DNA of 64,000 bases from Zhengitettix transpicula (taxonomy: Eukaryota; Arthropoda; Insecta; Orthoptera; Tetrigidae), in contig CM073593.1 in assembly GCA_037074705.1 (NCBI GenBank), forward strand, positions 20,115,001-20,179,000. The letters run 5' to 3'. A program made the translations under genes and the position numbers. The notes beneath the pieces are model-generated. The model saw only the letters and a list, made by a program, of their open reading frames with translations, did no database searches and was not told the DNA's origin. Positions 13,233-28,200 of this stretch are shown one piece after another (position 1 is the stretch's first letter; each line of letters starts with the position of its first letter).

Positions 13233-16200
13233 TCATTTTCCATCCCGTGATCTTCTCCTTTTGATCATAGTTGAGTCAGATTCTGAAACTAATGGAAATA
13301 ATTAAATAGAAAATTAGTAATTATTGATTAATATAATATAAAAGCAAAATGAAAACAAAGACTAGACTATAAATATTTACTATTAAATAGTGTCCACAAA
13401 TTAACATATTTAGTTATAAATATATATAAAAGCAATAAAAATTTAGCCTGAAAATTTTTATATTGGATAAATGAATTGGGAATAAATATAGTGAGTAGTT
13501 CTAATTAAAATATATTCAGTCCATTAAATCAAATGAATTTATAATCAAATAAATCAACAGTTGAATAAAGGTTTAGGTATATGGTTTGTTTAAATAATGT
13601 TTCTTTATATATTTTCATCCACATACCATAATTATGTGAATAAGTAAAACTAACATATTCTGAAGAAAAATTATATTTTTTAAAAAAATAGATGAACTCA
13701 GATTTTACTTTAAAATGATATTTTTTTGAATATGACTTATTTATGCAAACAATTTTGAAAATAATTATAAAAAATGTTACAAAATAATAATTTGCAAATG
13801 TGGTCACTGCCCAATTATTTTCACACAGGAAAACATAGTAAACACACATTATAAATTACACAAACACTATAACAAAGGTAAGTTATAGTGAATGTTTTTT
13901 TTTAAAAAAAAAAAGTCTTGAAATGTATTTACATGCCAATTTAATATATGTACTTACCAAAGAACTGGGAACAATAGTAATAATAACAATAATTCCATAA
14001 GTGTTGGAAGACCCTAAATGATAACTCAGAAATGTGAATTGTAACTATTTTATTTTTTAAATGTAATAACAAGGTATCATTGAGAAAAAAATGTAATAAT
14101 GAGCAGTATTTGTTGTTTCTTGAACACAATTACCATTTCTGTTTTTTCAAAATTCAGGTTCATGTTCAATGTAAAGAGAGATCATGTACTTTAAATTATT
14201 ATACGGGTATCATACCAAACAAATTATTCATTTATGAATATTCATCATATTATTTGTAATTGAGATTACAATAATGTTAGCTACCAGTCGTGGTAGCAAC
14301 AGTTTTGCTTCCTACTCATAATTTTCATGAAATATGGGCAGAGAAAACAAAAGTAGTCACACTGAATCGTTGACTGTAAAATACAATATTCTGAAATAAT
14401 TTCACTCATTAACAACTTCACACACATTTAAAAATGGAATTTCTTGGTGATCTGAGGACATAAGAACACAATAAGTGTTTGCAATATGAATTCTTGGTGG
14501 CGGGGCATGGGTGAACATATCTTGCATAGAGTTCTTAAAATAGTCTCAATGAAATTGTTACCAATCATCAGCCCCAACTATAACTATTACAACTGAGAGT
14601 CATAACTTGTGGCAGTTACTGAATAATTTTATGAAAATTACCTATCAGTTTCCCAATTTAATTTGAAATAAAAAAATTGCAGTTAAAGTTCAATGCTTTA
14701 CTCTGTCTCTTAATGAGAAAACATTTTTCAGTATTAAATTGCAGTTCCTATTAGGTTTGTTTAATTGAGAGATAATATTATAAGTTATTCTCAACTCCTT
14801 CAAAAACATATATGTAATTTTACCTGCACCTGAAACACCTCCACTTCTCGTTTTTCTCCTACTCAGTTCTTCACTGTTTCCCACTTGCTGCTTCACTACT
14901 GCCTTAACAATACTAGCTGTTTTGAGTGGAGGTGAAGAAGCTCTGGGTTTTGGCACACCTAGTGTCTGACGGACAGACCTCCTCATTGTGGTTGGTGTTT
15001 CGTCTGGTCTGCGAGAAGAATCTTTCTGTTGAACAGGTGGTGTCTGTTTTGAGTTAATCATCCGGTTATTGGGGCGTACTCCAAGGCTGCCAATAGTTCA
15101 AAGAAAAAAATTCAAAGACTCCATATTCAAGTAGAAATACTGTAATTTATCAAACTTGTGTAACTTATATGAATACATTAATATGATAGGTCAACAGAAA
15201 AAAGCCTATCCCCATTATTTCAATCTTTCTCAATTTTATTTGTGTTAGTATGCTTTGAACTATTAACTGAAAGTTCTACAAAGCTTTGAAAATTATAAGC
15301 TGAGCATTCTGAAAAAGGCAAGAGTGAAGGGAAGTAATTCAATTTATTAAAAGTTTAATAAAAATAAGTTGTTGAACTTGCACAAGGTCACATTCATTTT
15401 AAAATTATAGAATAATTATGATAAAATCTCTCAGTTTTAAATCAGATATTACACACGAAAAAGTACAATTTTGAAAATACATTCTTTTATAACACAAATT
15501 CTCTACCATATAAGGCCATTCAGTAAAATAATTTAAATTTCTCCCTCTCCAGGAAGCTGTAACTTTGAGCACAGCTTGTCTTGGGAGAGCAACAGAGCTG
15601 TGACACCGGATAGCCCAATAGCAAGAGCTCACTTCATCCCGGGTCCTATTATAACTTTATTCAAACAGTGCCAAATATATAGTAACAAATAAAATGAACT
15701 GTATGAAAGCAACCCAAATGGAGCAGGATGGATAAATAGTTCAGATTTAGTGTAAGGTAGTCTACACAATCAAATATGGGTTGAAAAAACTGATCTAGTA
15801 ATTAAAGTATAAACATGTATATGAAATGTGGTTCATTGAATTTTTATTGAAGAAGATTGTTCATAAAAATTTCAAGATTCTAACTATTGACATTAAAAAC
15901 GGTTAGGATTGAAGTAAACAATAACATAACAAACAAAATATAAAAACTATTTCTAGTATTGCAAATACTGTGTTAAGATTTGTATAAAAATGGATAATAT
16001 TCTTGATGAAATTATTCATCAGCCTAACAAGCTCAGAAACCAAATTGTAAATATATATACTTAAGAGCATATAAAAAATTAGGTATTACTTGAAATAATG
16101 ATTTCTTTATATCACTTTTACTAATTTGACTAATAAAGAAATTAAATGAATAGAAAAATAATTTTCCATTTCACTCTTCCGAAATTTTTTTTGAGCTTGC

Positions 16201-19200
16201 TATAGAATAGATATTTTTTTGATACATAATATGGTTCAGATGCTCCATGATTTGATTTGGAGAAGAAATGTATGAAGTAAGAGTGGTAAAGCGATACATT
16301 AGACCTAGGTAGGGAGAATGATAATTCATAAACAGGAAAGAGCCATAGACTGATATTTTTCAATAATAAAAAATTCTGTCTACAGGAAATAATAACCATA
16401 AATTCAGAGAATATGCTCATGAATCTGCAACACTAACCCAGTGAGACTGCTCTCTATAGATTTGCATCACTCAGGTATAACTAGACCAAACTTATCTTTA
16501 TCACTCTTAATTCACAGATTCATTTTCCGATTCAAACTCTGAATATTCAAACAAAGTTATCCCTAAAGTAAAACCACTATTATCAATTAATTTCAATTCC
16601 AATTTATGAATATAAATGTATAGTATTTTATAGCCAAATAATTCACAAAACTGATACTTGAATAATTTTACAACAATCTCATAATTATGTGCATAATATT
16701 TAACTATGACAGAAATACAATAAGTAGTAGCACCTTAATCTACCACAAAAAAATATTTTATTAGGAAAAGAAAGTTTGATAAAATTTTGTTTTTCATATT
16801 CAACTTAAATGGGGAACTATAATTAATCTTGTATAATTATGATTTAACAAAAAATTTAAAAAATAAAGTTTAATAAACAGTAATGAAAAATTATAATTTC
16901 ATCATACAAATTCGTTTTACACAAAGTCATGATATTAGACTGTCTTTGGGTATTAAAAATAACTACTTAGGAAATCTTAAAACTAAACATACATATTGAA
17001 TTTTCTACATTTTGGTGTGGCGGTGTAGAACATCCATAAAATATTCAATATAAAATACATGCAATTAAAATATTGCTCCATAATTTATTAACACCAATAA
17101 GTATATAAAATTTAAATTAAAGTGCATGTCTGGGCCGCACTTTCACTTTTTCACATGACTAGACACTAATACGATCATGACAAAACTGAAAAGAGCTCAA
17201 ACCTTTAATAGTTTAATTAAAATATTTTAATTTAAATTTTATTCATTGGTTCATATATTTAAAGGTTTGAGTAGTATTTTAATTGCACATATTCGATACA
17301 GAATATTTAACTGGACACACTACTTCTTCTGTATAAAATGTATAAAATTAAATACATATGTTTAGTTTTTCAAGTTCTAGGTAATTATTTTTAATATCTG
17401 AAGAGGTCATAATCTCAGGACAAAATGCCATATTTTTTATACTAAAAATTTGTATGATGAAATTGTAATTTTTCGTTATTGCTAGTTTAACTTTGTTTTC
17501 TGATTTAATTGTCCAAAAATAATTATATATTTTGTATATATATCCAATAATTGTCAATTATAGCTTTTGTTAAGTTTAAGCAATAATTATTTATACTGCA
17601 TAAGAAAACACCTTCCATAACTGAATTAAGTAAATAAGAAAAAAAAAATGAAAAAGGCTTCTTGGATTTCCACCAGTTATTTCTGTAAATAAATGTTTTG
17701 ACAGTTAGCACCGACTGGAAGAAGAAGGCAGCCATTAAAATGTCCATGGATATAATCTGGGTTTGAAATCAAGAAACCTTTCTTAATCCTTTTCACCAGG
17801 AAAGCTGTCAATCTTTAATAACAATATTTTAGTTTTATTCATGTACTAGTAGGTCGGTCACAATTTGAAATAAAATGTGCTATGGATGTCTCGTGTTAGG
17901 TCTCTATAGAGAACACACTATTAGGGTAAGGGTGTAAGAAACTGACTATGTATATGTCTGTCAGGAAACAATTACAATACAAAAACGTATCTGTGTTGAT
18001 ATAGAATTTTGTACGGTGTGGTTCTAATCGAGTTTGAATTTTCATTATTATTATTTTGTTATGTATTGAGTGAATAAACAGTTTTGTGGTAATAAGATGA
18101 ATAATGGATACTTTCTCCTAAAACACAGTGCATCGAGTTTTATTTTATTTTACGAAGATAAAAATCTATTGTTTTGCTTCTTATAAGTAGGCCACTAAGG
18201 TGAAAAATATGTCAACAGTTTCTTACTTTGAAACCAACTGGCATTACCATGTAAGATTTGAATAAAACCGTCCTTTGAAAACTTTTTTTATTTTTGCACA
18301 TTACTACTTGTTTTGATTCCTAATTGTTACTGGTAGATTCATCATTTTTATTAAATAATAAATTGGATCAAATAGAAGCCATTTATCACACATTCTACCA
18401 TGTCATAAATTACATATATACATCAATTATAAGGGCGGAGAGAGATTGTGTGTAAAGTTTAGAGTCCAGGATTATGGACACTATAAATTTTATAGGAAGG
18501 TTTAACCACTTCTACTTGTAGGCCATACCATATTTCTTACAAAAGCGAAATTCCCCATATCACTTTCCTCTTTATATCTCTACAGATTGTTGTCAAGGCC
18601 TAATTACCATCAATCTGCATAAATCAATACCTGAATGATCTGATGTATACAATTGGACCAACTCCTGTCTCAGAGGTATAAATAAAAGATTGAATAGTGT
18701 AAAATACACTGGCAAATCAAACACTTCCTACAGCAATTTAAGAAAATACAGTTTCCCCGGCAGTTAATCCAACATTGAATATATATGTTACAAATTTATA
18801 AAAGCAAACTTCAGTATTTTTCAGTCAGTGACTCAAATATTCTCACAGCATTGAAGTTCAAGAGAGCAGTATGGCTGTAAAATATTACATAATATGTTTC
18901 ATCTTAATTTAAAACTAACTTTTGTTGTGAGCTTTTCCTGTATGAGATTCTTTGCTTTGTTGTGAAAGCAGTTCTACGCCAACTTTCAATTAACAGTCAA
19001 ACTTGCAGTCGAAAGGAGAGAATATGATGACAGCCTTGAAGGTTTATCAATTGTCTCCAATAATAACCTCCAGGGCACTTAATCACTTTTACGGTATTAT
19101 TATGATGGGCTTGCCACACCAAGAGGCATTTAATACCTACTGCCAGGTTTTTCTCCAAGCCGTCACTAACACGGGGTATCCAATGGCCCTTGCAGCCGCT

Positions 19201-22200
19201 GCAGGATGGATTTTGGTGGACTGTTCTTAGTCTGTCTCCTACCCTTTGACCTATCTGGCTTGGGCAGCCCTACCATAAGCTTAAGCTCTCACCAGCATAG
19301 CTCTCAGGGTCATCAGAGAACAAAAATCTTCCCCTCACAAGTTTGCAGTCCACAGAAATAACAAGAATTAAATTCCCAAAAATAGAGCAAGCTGAATAAA
19401 GATTGCTGTACATAATATATACACAGAGCAAATAATTTTCATATGTAATTCTTCATAAATTTAACCTCTTTAAATTAATTAAACAGCAAATTAATTACTG
19501 AGAATGCTGTTAAACTAAATAACATTGGAAATAATTTCATTCTTATTTCAAGGTGAATAATAAGTAAATTAGCTCTACACAAGATCATGGGCATTTACAA
19601 ACTTTAAAGACTTATTACTTAATAAACTTGACAGTTATTACTTACTTCACTTTACATTTTTATCTGGATATAGTATATACCAATTAGAATAAATATTAGT
19701 GTATTTTTTATTTAAAATGTGGTAATTATATCAAATAATTCAAGAAAATTTAGGATGTCTATATTTTATGAACAGAAATACACTAAATAATTTTAAACAC
19801 AAATAACAGACTATGCAGATTAAATAAATAAAATACTTATATAAATAACACTGCACTTTAATGAAATAAAGCTGTAGTACTGCATGAATATAAAACATGT
19901 CCTGTCAACCAATTAAAAAAACTTTCTTTCCCTCTAGTATTTTTATTCTCTTTAATAACAGTTGAATTTGTTCATAAACAATATAGTGAGTGGAAAAACT
20001 GAAGTGTCGATATGCTGTAAAACATACCAGAATAGATATAATGCAGGATGAGATATAATTGCATATTCTGACTATCACCAACACAAAATATGGCAATTTA
20101 TTATTAACGTACAAATATGTGTAACTTTTCTAAAGAAAAAGTGAGTATATGATACATTTGAAATTATTAAAATAATATCACCTATGAATGGGGTTATTTT
20201 AAGCTTATATTTGGAAGGTAAAAGGCAATGGCAAGGATGTAAAGCAATTTTTTCTTTAGATTTTCTGTAGTTTGATAGAAGTGAAATGCAGGATATTCTG
20301 TGCACACAATTTAACAATGTAAATACAAAACAACAAGACATTGAAAATTACAATTTTAATATTTTGGAAAGAAAAGCTGTATAATTTTATATATATATAT
20401 ATTTTTTAAAAAGCCTGTATTTACCCCTGTATCATACAATAATTGTGTAAGATACCCACTCCCATTTTCTCATCTTGTTTACAGGGAAAAATATATTGAA
20501 AATAATTTTTTTTTTTGGTACTAAAAAATGTAGTATTATCTGTCTCAATTCAGATGTTTTGTTTACATAGATTTGAAAAATTCAAGTAATAGTCCAAGAT
20601 TAAAAAACAATTGACTGTACAGGGACAATTACCTCTGACCAAGATTTAATCCACCCTGGTGACGACAAACAAGGAAATGCAAGCCACGGTACCTATTCTC
20701 AGAAGAATGGACATCAGAAACAGGTTTTTCAGATGGTAGACTGAAGGCTTAGATAAAAAGATGAAATTATCTCAGGATTACAGCCAGGTTTTGATGACTA
20801 ATATGAAAACTCAGTGTGTTTTCAATTTTACCAACACTGTTTTCTGAGTTTACGTTTATAATTAGTGTATTAAACACATTAGTTTTCTGTTTTAATTTTG
20901 GGTAAAAAAGGTGTAATGCAAATTTTAAAATTGTATTCCAACAAAGAGAAACAATGAATGAAAATAATAATCTATTGGTAGTCATTATTTTAAAATAAAC
21001 AATACACTTTCAAACTCTGAAACAACGTGCTTCCTTCTCAGATTTCTCTATATAAGCATTAACACACACTAGAAATTGTATCTCTTTAAAATGTATCATC
21101 ACTCAAAAATATTGTGGCCTTATTTTTTATGACAATTTAGTACATTTATTTTGATAATTTACAATAAATTGTTTGCAGAATATAATTAGACTTGCTAATA
21201 TAGATATGACCCACAGGCAATGCTAAGTATAAATGTACGTAGAAAAATTAAAGTAGTTATAAATTGTCATTAACTTCAAATAGAATTACACGAATATTAT
21301 TTAGCATAAATTATAATTAAATTACTATTTTAAGTACAATTTTATTTCTTAAAATATGTTATTGACTTGTTAATGACTACTGTAAAGAGAAAAATAAAGT
21401 TATAAATTATGAAAGATTTACACCAAAAGATGAAAAAGAACCATTTTATTAAGCAAAAAGGTACAACTTATCAACTTCTACTAAACAAACCAATTTCACA
21501 CAATTACCGAGTTCCCAACTTAAAATTACTTAAATTGCAAGTAATAATAAGAGCTATAATATATACAAGAAAATTCTTTTACCTGCTATCATCATCCATA
21601 GTTTTGCTGTTGATTTTATTTTTAAGTTTTGGTGAAGCACGTTCCTCTGATGCACTACGAGCTCTGCTTTTCCCTGCTATCTCAATTAATGGTTCGTCAT
21701 CTGAAGATTCCATGTCAGTCGCTGGTGTTAAAGGATTGCCTGCTACAAAAACCAATTTAATATTAAGTGGGAAATTGCAAACGGAAAATATAAAACAAGA
21801 GCTTTTAATAATGCCATATGAAAAAATATTATTAAACACAGTAATCAAGTTCAGAATTTAATCAAATGCCTTTTAGCATGCTAAGATAGTGAACAGATAG
21901 ACAAATTCAACTGTAATAGTCTTGAGATATAGCAAGTCATGTCAAATGTGAAATAGAAGAGGAACCTTCAGGGACCATTGTGGAGAAACTGGAAATATGC
22001 CATTCTCACTCTTAAAAACAATAATTATATTCTTATGAATGAAATATACAGACAATGGCAAGGTCATTTTATCACACCCTGTACTTATCATCTCTTTTAC
22101 AAGTTTTTTTATGTACAACATAACCTGAACTAAATACAATATATTTCCATGTGTTAATGTTATCGATACAGATTTTTACACTACCAAGTTGCCATAACAA

Positions 22201-25200
22201 AAGTTTGTGTTAAGCTGAGCTCTGGCAGTGGGCTACTGCACATCAATGACTTACTATGTGTCACAACATATACATTATATTTGTTTTTATCTAATGGACA
22301 CCTTAACATATTAAAATAAGAAAGAAAATTGCAATACATAACTATTATTAATTGGATAATGACCAATCAACAATGTCTTAATCCAAATAATATTTCACAG
22401 TACAAATAAGCTTAAACTTAAAACTAAACTTAATCTTGTATTTCAAAAAGGATAGCATCAACTTATTTTAAGAATCTCATATTTTAAAAAACAAATTATA
22501 ATTCTTTTGGCCATTTTGCAAGTATTTGTACCACAAGGTGTGTAAGCCGGCATAGGTGGATGGGCGAGGCTTTCCAGCCGTGGATGAGTAAATTGCAGAT
22601 GTTGGGTGGGGTGATGGCAACCCTTGGGCAGGTGGGGATTATAGTTTTTAGGTCAGGGTTGGATTGCAGTCCAGTGTAGGCTAGAGGGAGAATAGAAGTG
22701 ATTTTTTGTAGTCCAGGGAAGTAGGTCATTGTGAGGGTGGACTACTTTTCTTGTTTGGTCAGGAATGGGTGTTTGGAAATTTGATAGGGTTTGTGTTATC
22801 TATTTCTTAGGAGGCCTATGGGATAGTTTAGACGGAAAATATTCAAAAAAGCCGGGAATCGAATCCGGGAAAATTGGCTTTGTACACAAACCGCTCTACT
22901 GACTGAGCCACCCTGCTGATCGACAATCATTGTGAATATAGTCAGCATACATATATAACACATTTAGATAGGAAAGAGAGACAGCGAAGTTGACTTATTT
23001 GAAATCAACACGTGGTCCAGTTGGGCTGAGGAATAAAAATATTGAAATAAGACATTTGGATAGATATTTCAAAACATGCCCAGCCGGCATGCAGTTCAGA
23101 AGTCCCTTCCTGATAAAGGGGGCTCAGGCTCGCAAAAATTTGAAATATTTTTACTCCTCAGCCTGCCTCGACAAACTGTCAATTTTAAGGAACTCTACTT
23201 CAATGTCTCTCGCGTTCCTATCTAAATGTGTTATTTAATTTGACCTAGTCAAATTTTCCCTAAGTTCCAACTTACTATACGGATGAAGGAGACGGGCCGC
23301 AGGTCCACAATTTTTTTTATTTTTTATTTCAGCCTTACCTGACTGGACCACATGTTGATTTGAGGTAAGTTGCCTATGCTGTCTCTCTTTCCTATCCAAA
23401 TGTGTTATGTATACATACATGACTTACCTATTTTTAGAAAAACAATCTATGTAACACCAGTTGTCAAAGCCAGCTACAATATATTAATTTGCAACATTAA
23501 TCTGAAAAAGTATGAGTATCAAGTGAACTTAAAAGAACAAACATATTTTCAACTAAATGAACACAACTGTTAAGCTTATATTAATGATGTGCCTCTACTA
23601 TAAGAAATTTAAGGCGACTTTGACAACTGCAATGTGACATGGATTGCAGGCCTGATAAAGTTATGATTAAAAATGATTATATGCAAAATCCCAGTCAAGA
23701 ATCTTATTATTGAAATAAAAAACCAGTTCCTTTTAAAAAAAAAATTTGAAATTAAAAAAGTTCATAAGAAAATATATTTTTCAACACAAATATTAAAAAT
23801 TGTTTTATAAATAATTCATTAATACTCTTAATAACTACGATTTCAAACTGACTTATGCTAAACATTTGTACATTAGATAAAAATGACTTACCCCTTCGAC
23901 TTTGCTTAGAAGGTAATTTCTTCTGTTCCACCTCACTCAAAACTTTATTTGGTTGAACAGGTCTCTTTTGAGGAGCATCTTCCAACCCCATACAGGCTTT
24001 GATCAGTTCTGCAGCATTTTCAGAGCACTTTCTCTTTCCTGGACGAGGTGTAGCTGCTTCATCCGTAGTGTTGCTGGAAGCAGCACTACTTTCAGATTCT
24101 TGTCTCTTTCGCTTTGCTCGTGGAAGTTGACCAGTTGGACTTAGTTTTACACCACTCCGAGGACTTAATTTGGTAGCAGTTGGTGATAATTGATTTTCTT
24201 CTTTAATTTGAAAACTCTGAGGGGAAGTTTTAGGAGTTTTACTAGTAGTTCCTGCATCAGGGCTATGAACTAACCTCTGGTGGCCTGTTACAGAACTTGA
24301 ACGTGTGTTTCTTGTACTTAAACCTCTTCGATTATCAACATCTGATGGAATCTCTATTAATAATTGTTCCAATAAAGATTTACCAGAATGCTGCTTGCTT
24401 AAACTTGAATTGCGAGAGACATATGTGTGATCATCTTGAGGTGGACTGTGATCAAGTATATGACTAAATGAGGTGACACCCTCACAACCAGGTGATTCAC
24501 TATCACTTATTTGACTATCAAGTTGCTGCTTTCTTTTCCTTTTTCGATGGTTATCATCCAGCCGTTGAGGAACCAATGTACTGTCACCATCTTCAGCAGT
24601 CCTATCATCATCATCCAGGATAGTTGGTGAAGGTGTTTCATCTCTGTGCTTCTCTGGATTGGAATAAGTGTACAACGGCGGAGTTATTCGAATAGGTTGT
24701 GGATCTTCCATTGTAGGTGAACTCAATGAATCTGGAAGGGACATTGATGGAGCAGAATTCATGACATTAGGTTCAGAAAAGTCTTCATCCTTTGAAAGCA
24801 ACACTTTACATTCACTTTCAACCATTTTAATTTTTGAACTGGCAGATGAATCAATGTTTTCTTCTTGGTTATCTACAACTTCAACTTTAGAAGAACCATT
24901 ATTCTGTGGAGAAGTAACATTTACTACCAAAGGTGAAGGTAGAGTTGGGAGAGTTACAGCATCAGTTAATACTGGCATAACACTTTTGAGGGAGGAGACA
25001 GGTTTTGAATTTAATGGTTTATTTACAGAACAGGATATATCTACCACACTAAGAGGTGCACTGGCAGAAGATATGGTATTGGCCCCAGGAGATATATTTG
25101 AAACAGTAGGTTTACTTAATAAAGAATGTTGTACTGACAAAGTATTTGATACTACGGTAACTAAACATGACTGACTATTTGCTGTTTCCAGTATAGTAGA

Positions 25201-28200
25201 TTGCACATGCTCTAATACCTCTATGTTAGAATCTGTTAGTTTATCCTCTTCTGCAAAGCTGTCAGATTTGCTTGGAGCCTTTGAACTTTCAAGCTGTGAC
25301 ACACAATCAACTCCCAGCCTGGTAACATCCCTTTTTGATTCTTCCATTACTAGCGGATCAGGTCTCTCATTATCTGAAGGCACTGTATTTTTCTTAGTAT
25401 CGGAAAGGCAACAAGGTTGTCCCTCATTATCTTTTTCTTCCTTCCGACAGGGACTCTCCCCTTGATTTGGGCTCTTTTCTGAAAGGGCATCCATGGACTC
25501 TATACCAGAGTCCTCACCTTGAGTATTACCTTGTTCATCAACACCACGTACCCTACCGTCGGAAGGTTGTTGATCTCCCTGACAACGAGGAAGAGTCAGC
25601 ACATTATTACTATCATTTGTACTGGTTGGAACTTCTGATTCTACAATTTCAACAACTTTTGAAGGAATTAACTCTTCTTTACTAGACTTTTCTAATAAAT
25701 TTGTAGAATCAATACATGTCCTCTTCCTTGGTACGGGATCATCTTCTAGTAACCTTTGCTTGACTTTAGCTTCTGATACATCTAATTCACCAATTGGAAG
25801 AGTAGTTGTTTTTATTAATGATCCAGCCAATCTCTCTTGTTTCTGATCCATTTGTACTCTACCAACTGTTATAATGCTTCGTAAAACGTTCCTTTCTTCT
25901 AGACCTTTCTCGCCAGGTACCTTTTTAGAGACATTTCGTTTAGATTCACTGAAACTTACAAACTCACGGTGTTGCTTTTTCAAACAGTTCTCTATGATAG
26001 AATTTTGATGGAGATATGTTTCAACAACACGTGAGCGATCTTGTTGAATACAATTTAGAACTGCATTTGTTTTTCTAAGCCCTGGGTTTGTATCATTTAC
26101 TAACTTATTACAATTTACAATCCTGTTGTTAGGAGCAGATTTACTTGTGTTCTGAGACATTAACTCATCCTCCTTTTGAATGACGCCACGTTTCTCAGTT
26201 AAATTGACAGAATCAGAATTTGTAGGTTTAGAAACTGATGGCACATGTGGATGCTGTTTTAGAGGCCCACTACTAAATGTTTCCTGAGAGTGACCTACAC
26301 CATCTTGTGGTATCAATGCAGGACGACTTTTTAGTTTTACTGTTGACACAACACCCTGAGAATCTGAAAACAAGATAATATTTATTGTAATAAGATAAAC
26401 AAAAACTTAAGGTTCAATAAGAAAAAATTCAATTAATTCAACAAAAACAGGCTGAAATGATTTACACTGCCACAAATAGTAAATTAATTACACAAATTCA
26501 TGAAAACCACTAACTAAGAAACACACTCTTACAAAACAAATGTTTTTAATTGAAAGTATTCATTAAGGTAAAGTAATGAAATAAAATCTCTTTCAGAATA
26601 GCAAGTCATAAATTGGAATTTATATTAACAGAATAATTTTACTTTTTAATATAATCTGACAATTATCGTTTAATAAATAAACAGAAAAACAGCCAATTAT
26701 TCTGGGAAAAATTGTATCAAACAAACATAACAAAAAATAATTTTTTATTAAGGTTGATTAACACAATTTTTTCTGACTAATCAGCTGCTTTTGTTTATTC
26801 AATAGATTCATTTTACAAACCATATGACTCCAATGATTAGAAACAGTTATAATTATTATATTAGAATGTGAATGTATCAGCATTAATTAAATCACTACTT
26901 GCATCCTTTCAAAAGCTACCAAGAGAAACAAAGTGAGCCTGCATGACAACATTGAAATACTACTCTAAAATTGCAACAGAAATTTACTATTCCGTGACAT
27001 TTATGCCTGGAAGAAGGTATTGAAACTTTATAAGTAAAACAAGGCATTAAATGATCATCAAAACCTTTCACATATAATTTTGCCCACAATAATATTCTGG
27101 CAAAGATTTAATTAAAAACCTTATTTTAAAGTGCTTTATATTTTCAAAACAAATATAGTATTTGCACATTTTGAGAAGTATTTCTTCTTTTTGTAAAAAA
27201 AAAATCACATTCAAAGGTTATTTAAAAGAAAAAAAACATTTAAAGGAATGCCATTTCATGGCATCATAGTGAGAAAATATACCGCTCGACCCTGCATGTA
27301 ATACTGCCATAATACGTGGCAAAACGTAATTGTATTTAAAATATGTATGAATGAAAATACTTTCATGTTAGAAATGTATGTCAATTTGTCACTAAATTAT
27401 ACAGCCTTTAAAAATTGGACACAGTTGGAAACTGTGTAAGTTTAATTAGAAATGCCGCATATTGTGAGTCAGTATTGATAACACTATTGCTGTTTTAGTA
27501 TTATTATTATTTTACATAGTTATCCTCATAAAATGGTTGCTTGAGGTGATGTAGCACATAATTTAAAAAATTATGAGCAGACACTGGCAAAGAATATTTC
27601 CCATATAACCAACTTTTTTGTAATACTGGTAAAATTACAAACAACTATTCTCAAGGAAACTGAAGGCAAACATTTTTAAATTATTAGAAACAATTTTGAA
27701 TCTCCATTACTTGATTTTTCTAACTGACTTGTAGTTTCTATACACATCATTTTGCTTAACTTTAGCTACTGTTACACATAATAAATCATATAAATCCAAA
27801 ATGAAATTGATTTTAGCAAAATAAAAAGCAAACAAAGTTGAGAAAATATTGAGCTGTTACTGGACAATAGTTGTTATATAAGAATTATATGTTTGTTGAA
27901 TATGTATTACAATTCTTTGGCATAATAAAAATTTCAAAATAATGAATTATATTTTATATAAGATGTTATAAATATATTAATTACAATTATAAACTAAATA
28001 GGAGAGGATGTTTATTCAAATAAACATATTAGTTTATCTTGTAAGCTGTAACTGCAATTTTTTATTTTATAAATATTCCCCCCCAACAATGAAATGCTGA
28101 CTTGTCAAACTGAAATAACCTACTCTACTCCTTGTGTTCGATAAAAGACCTCATCCCCATCATCACACCTTTAATTAAATTCCTAATCTCAAAAATCCCC

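Noticed and set aside
24668..25685. Long open frames on the plus strand opposite NCOA6 exon 4
   Set aside because: They are shadows of the Ser/Thr-rich minus-strand exon, with no domain, no splice signals and composition mirrored from the real gene.
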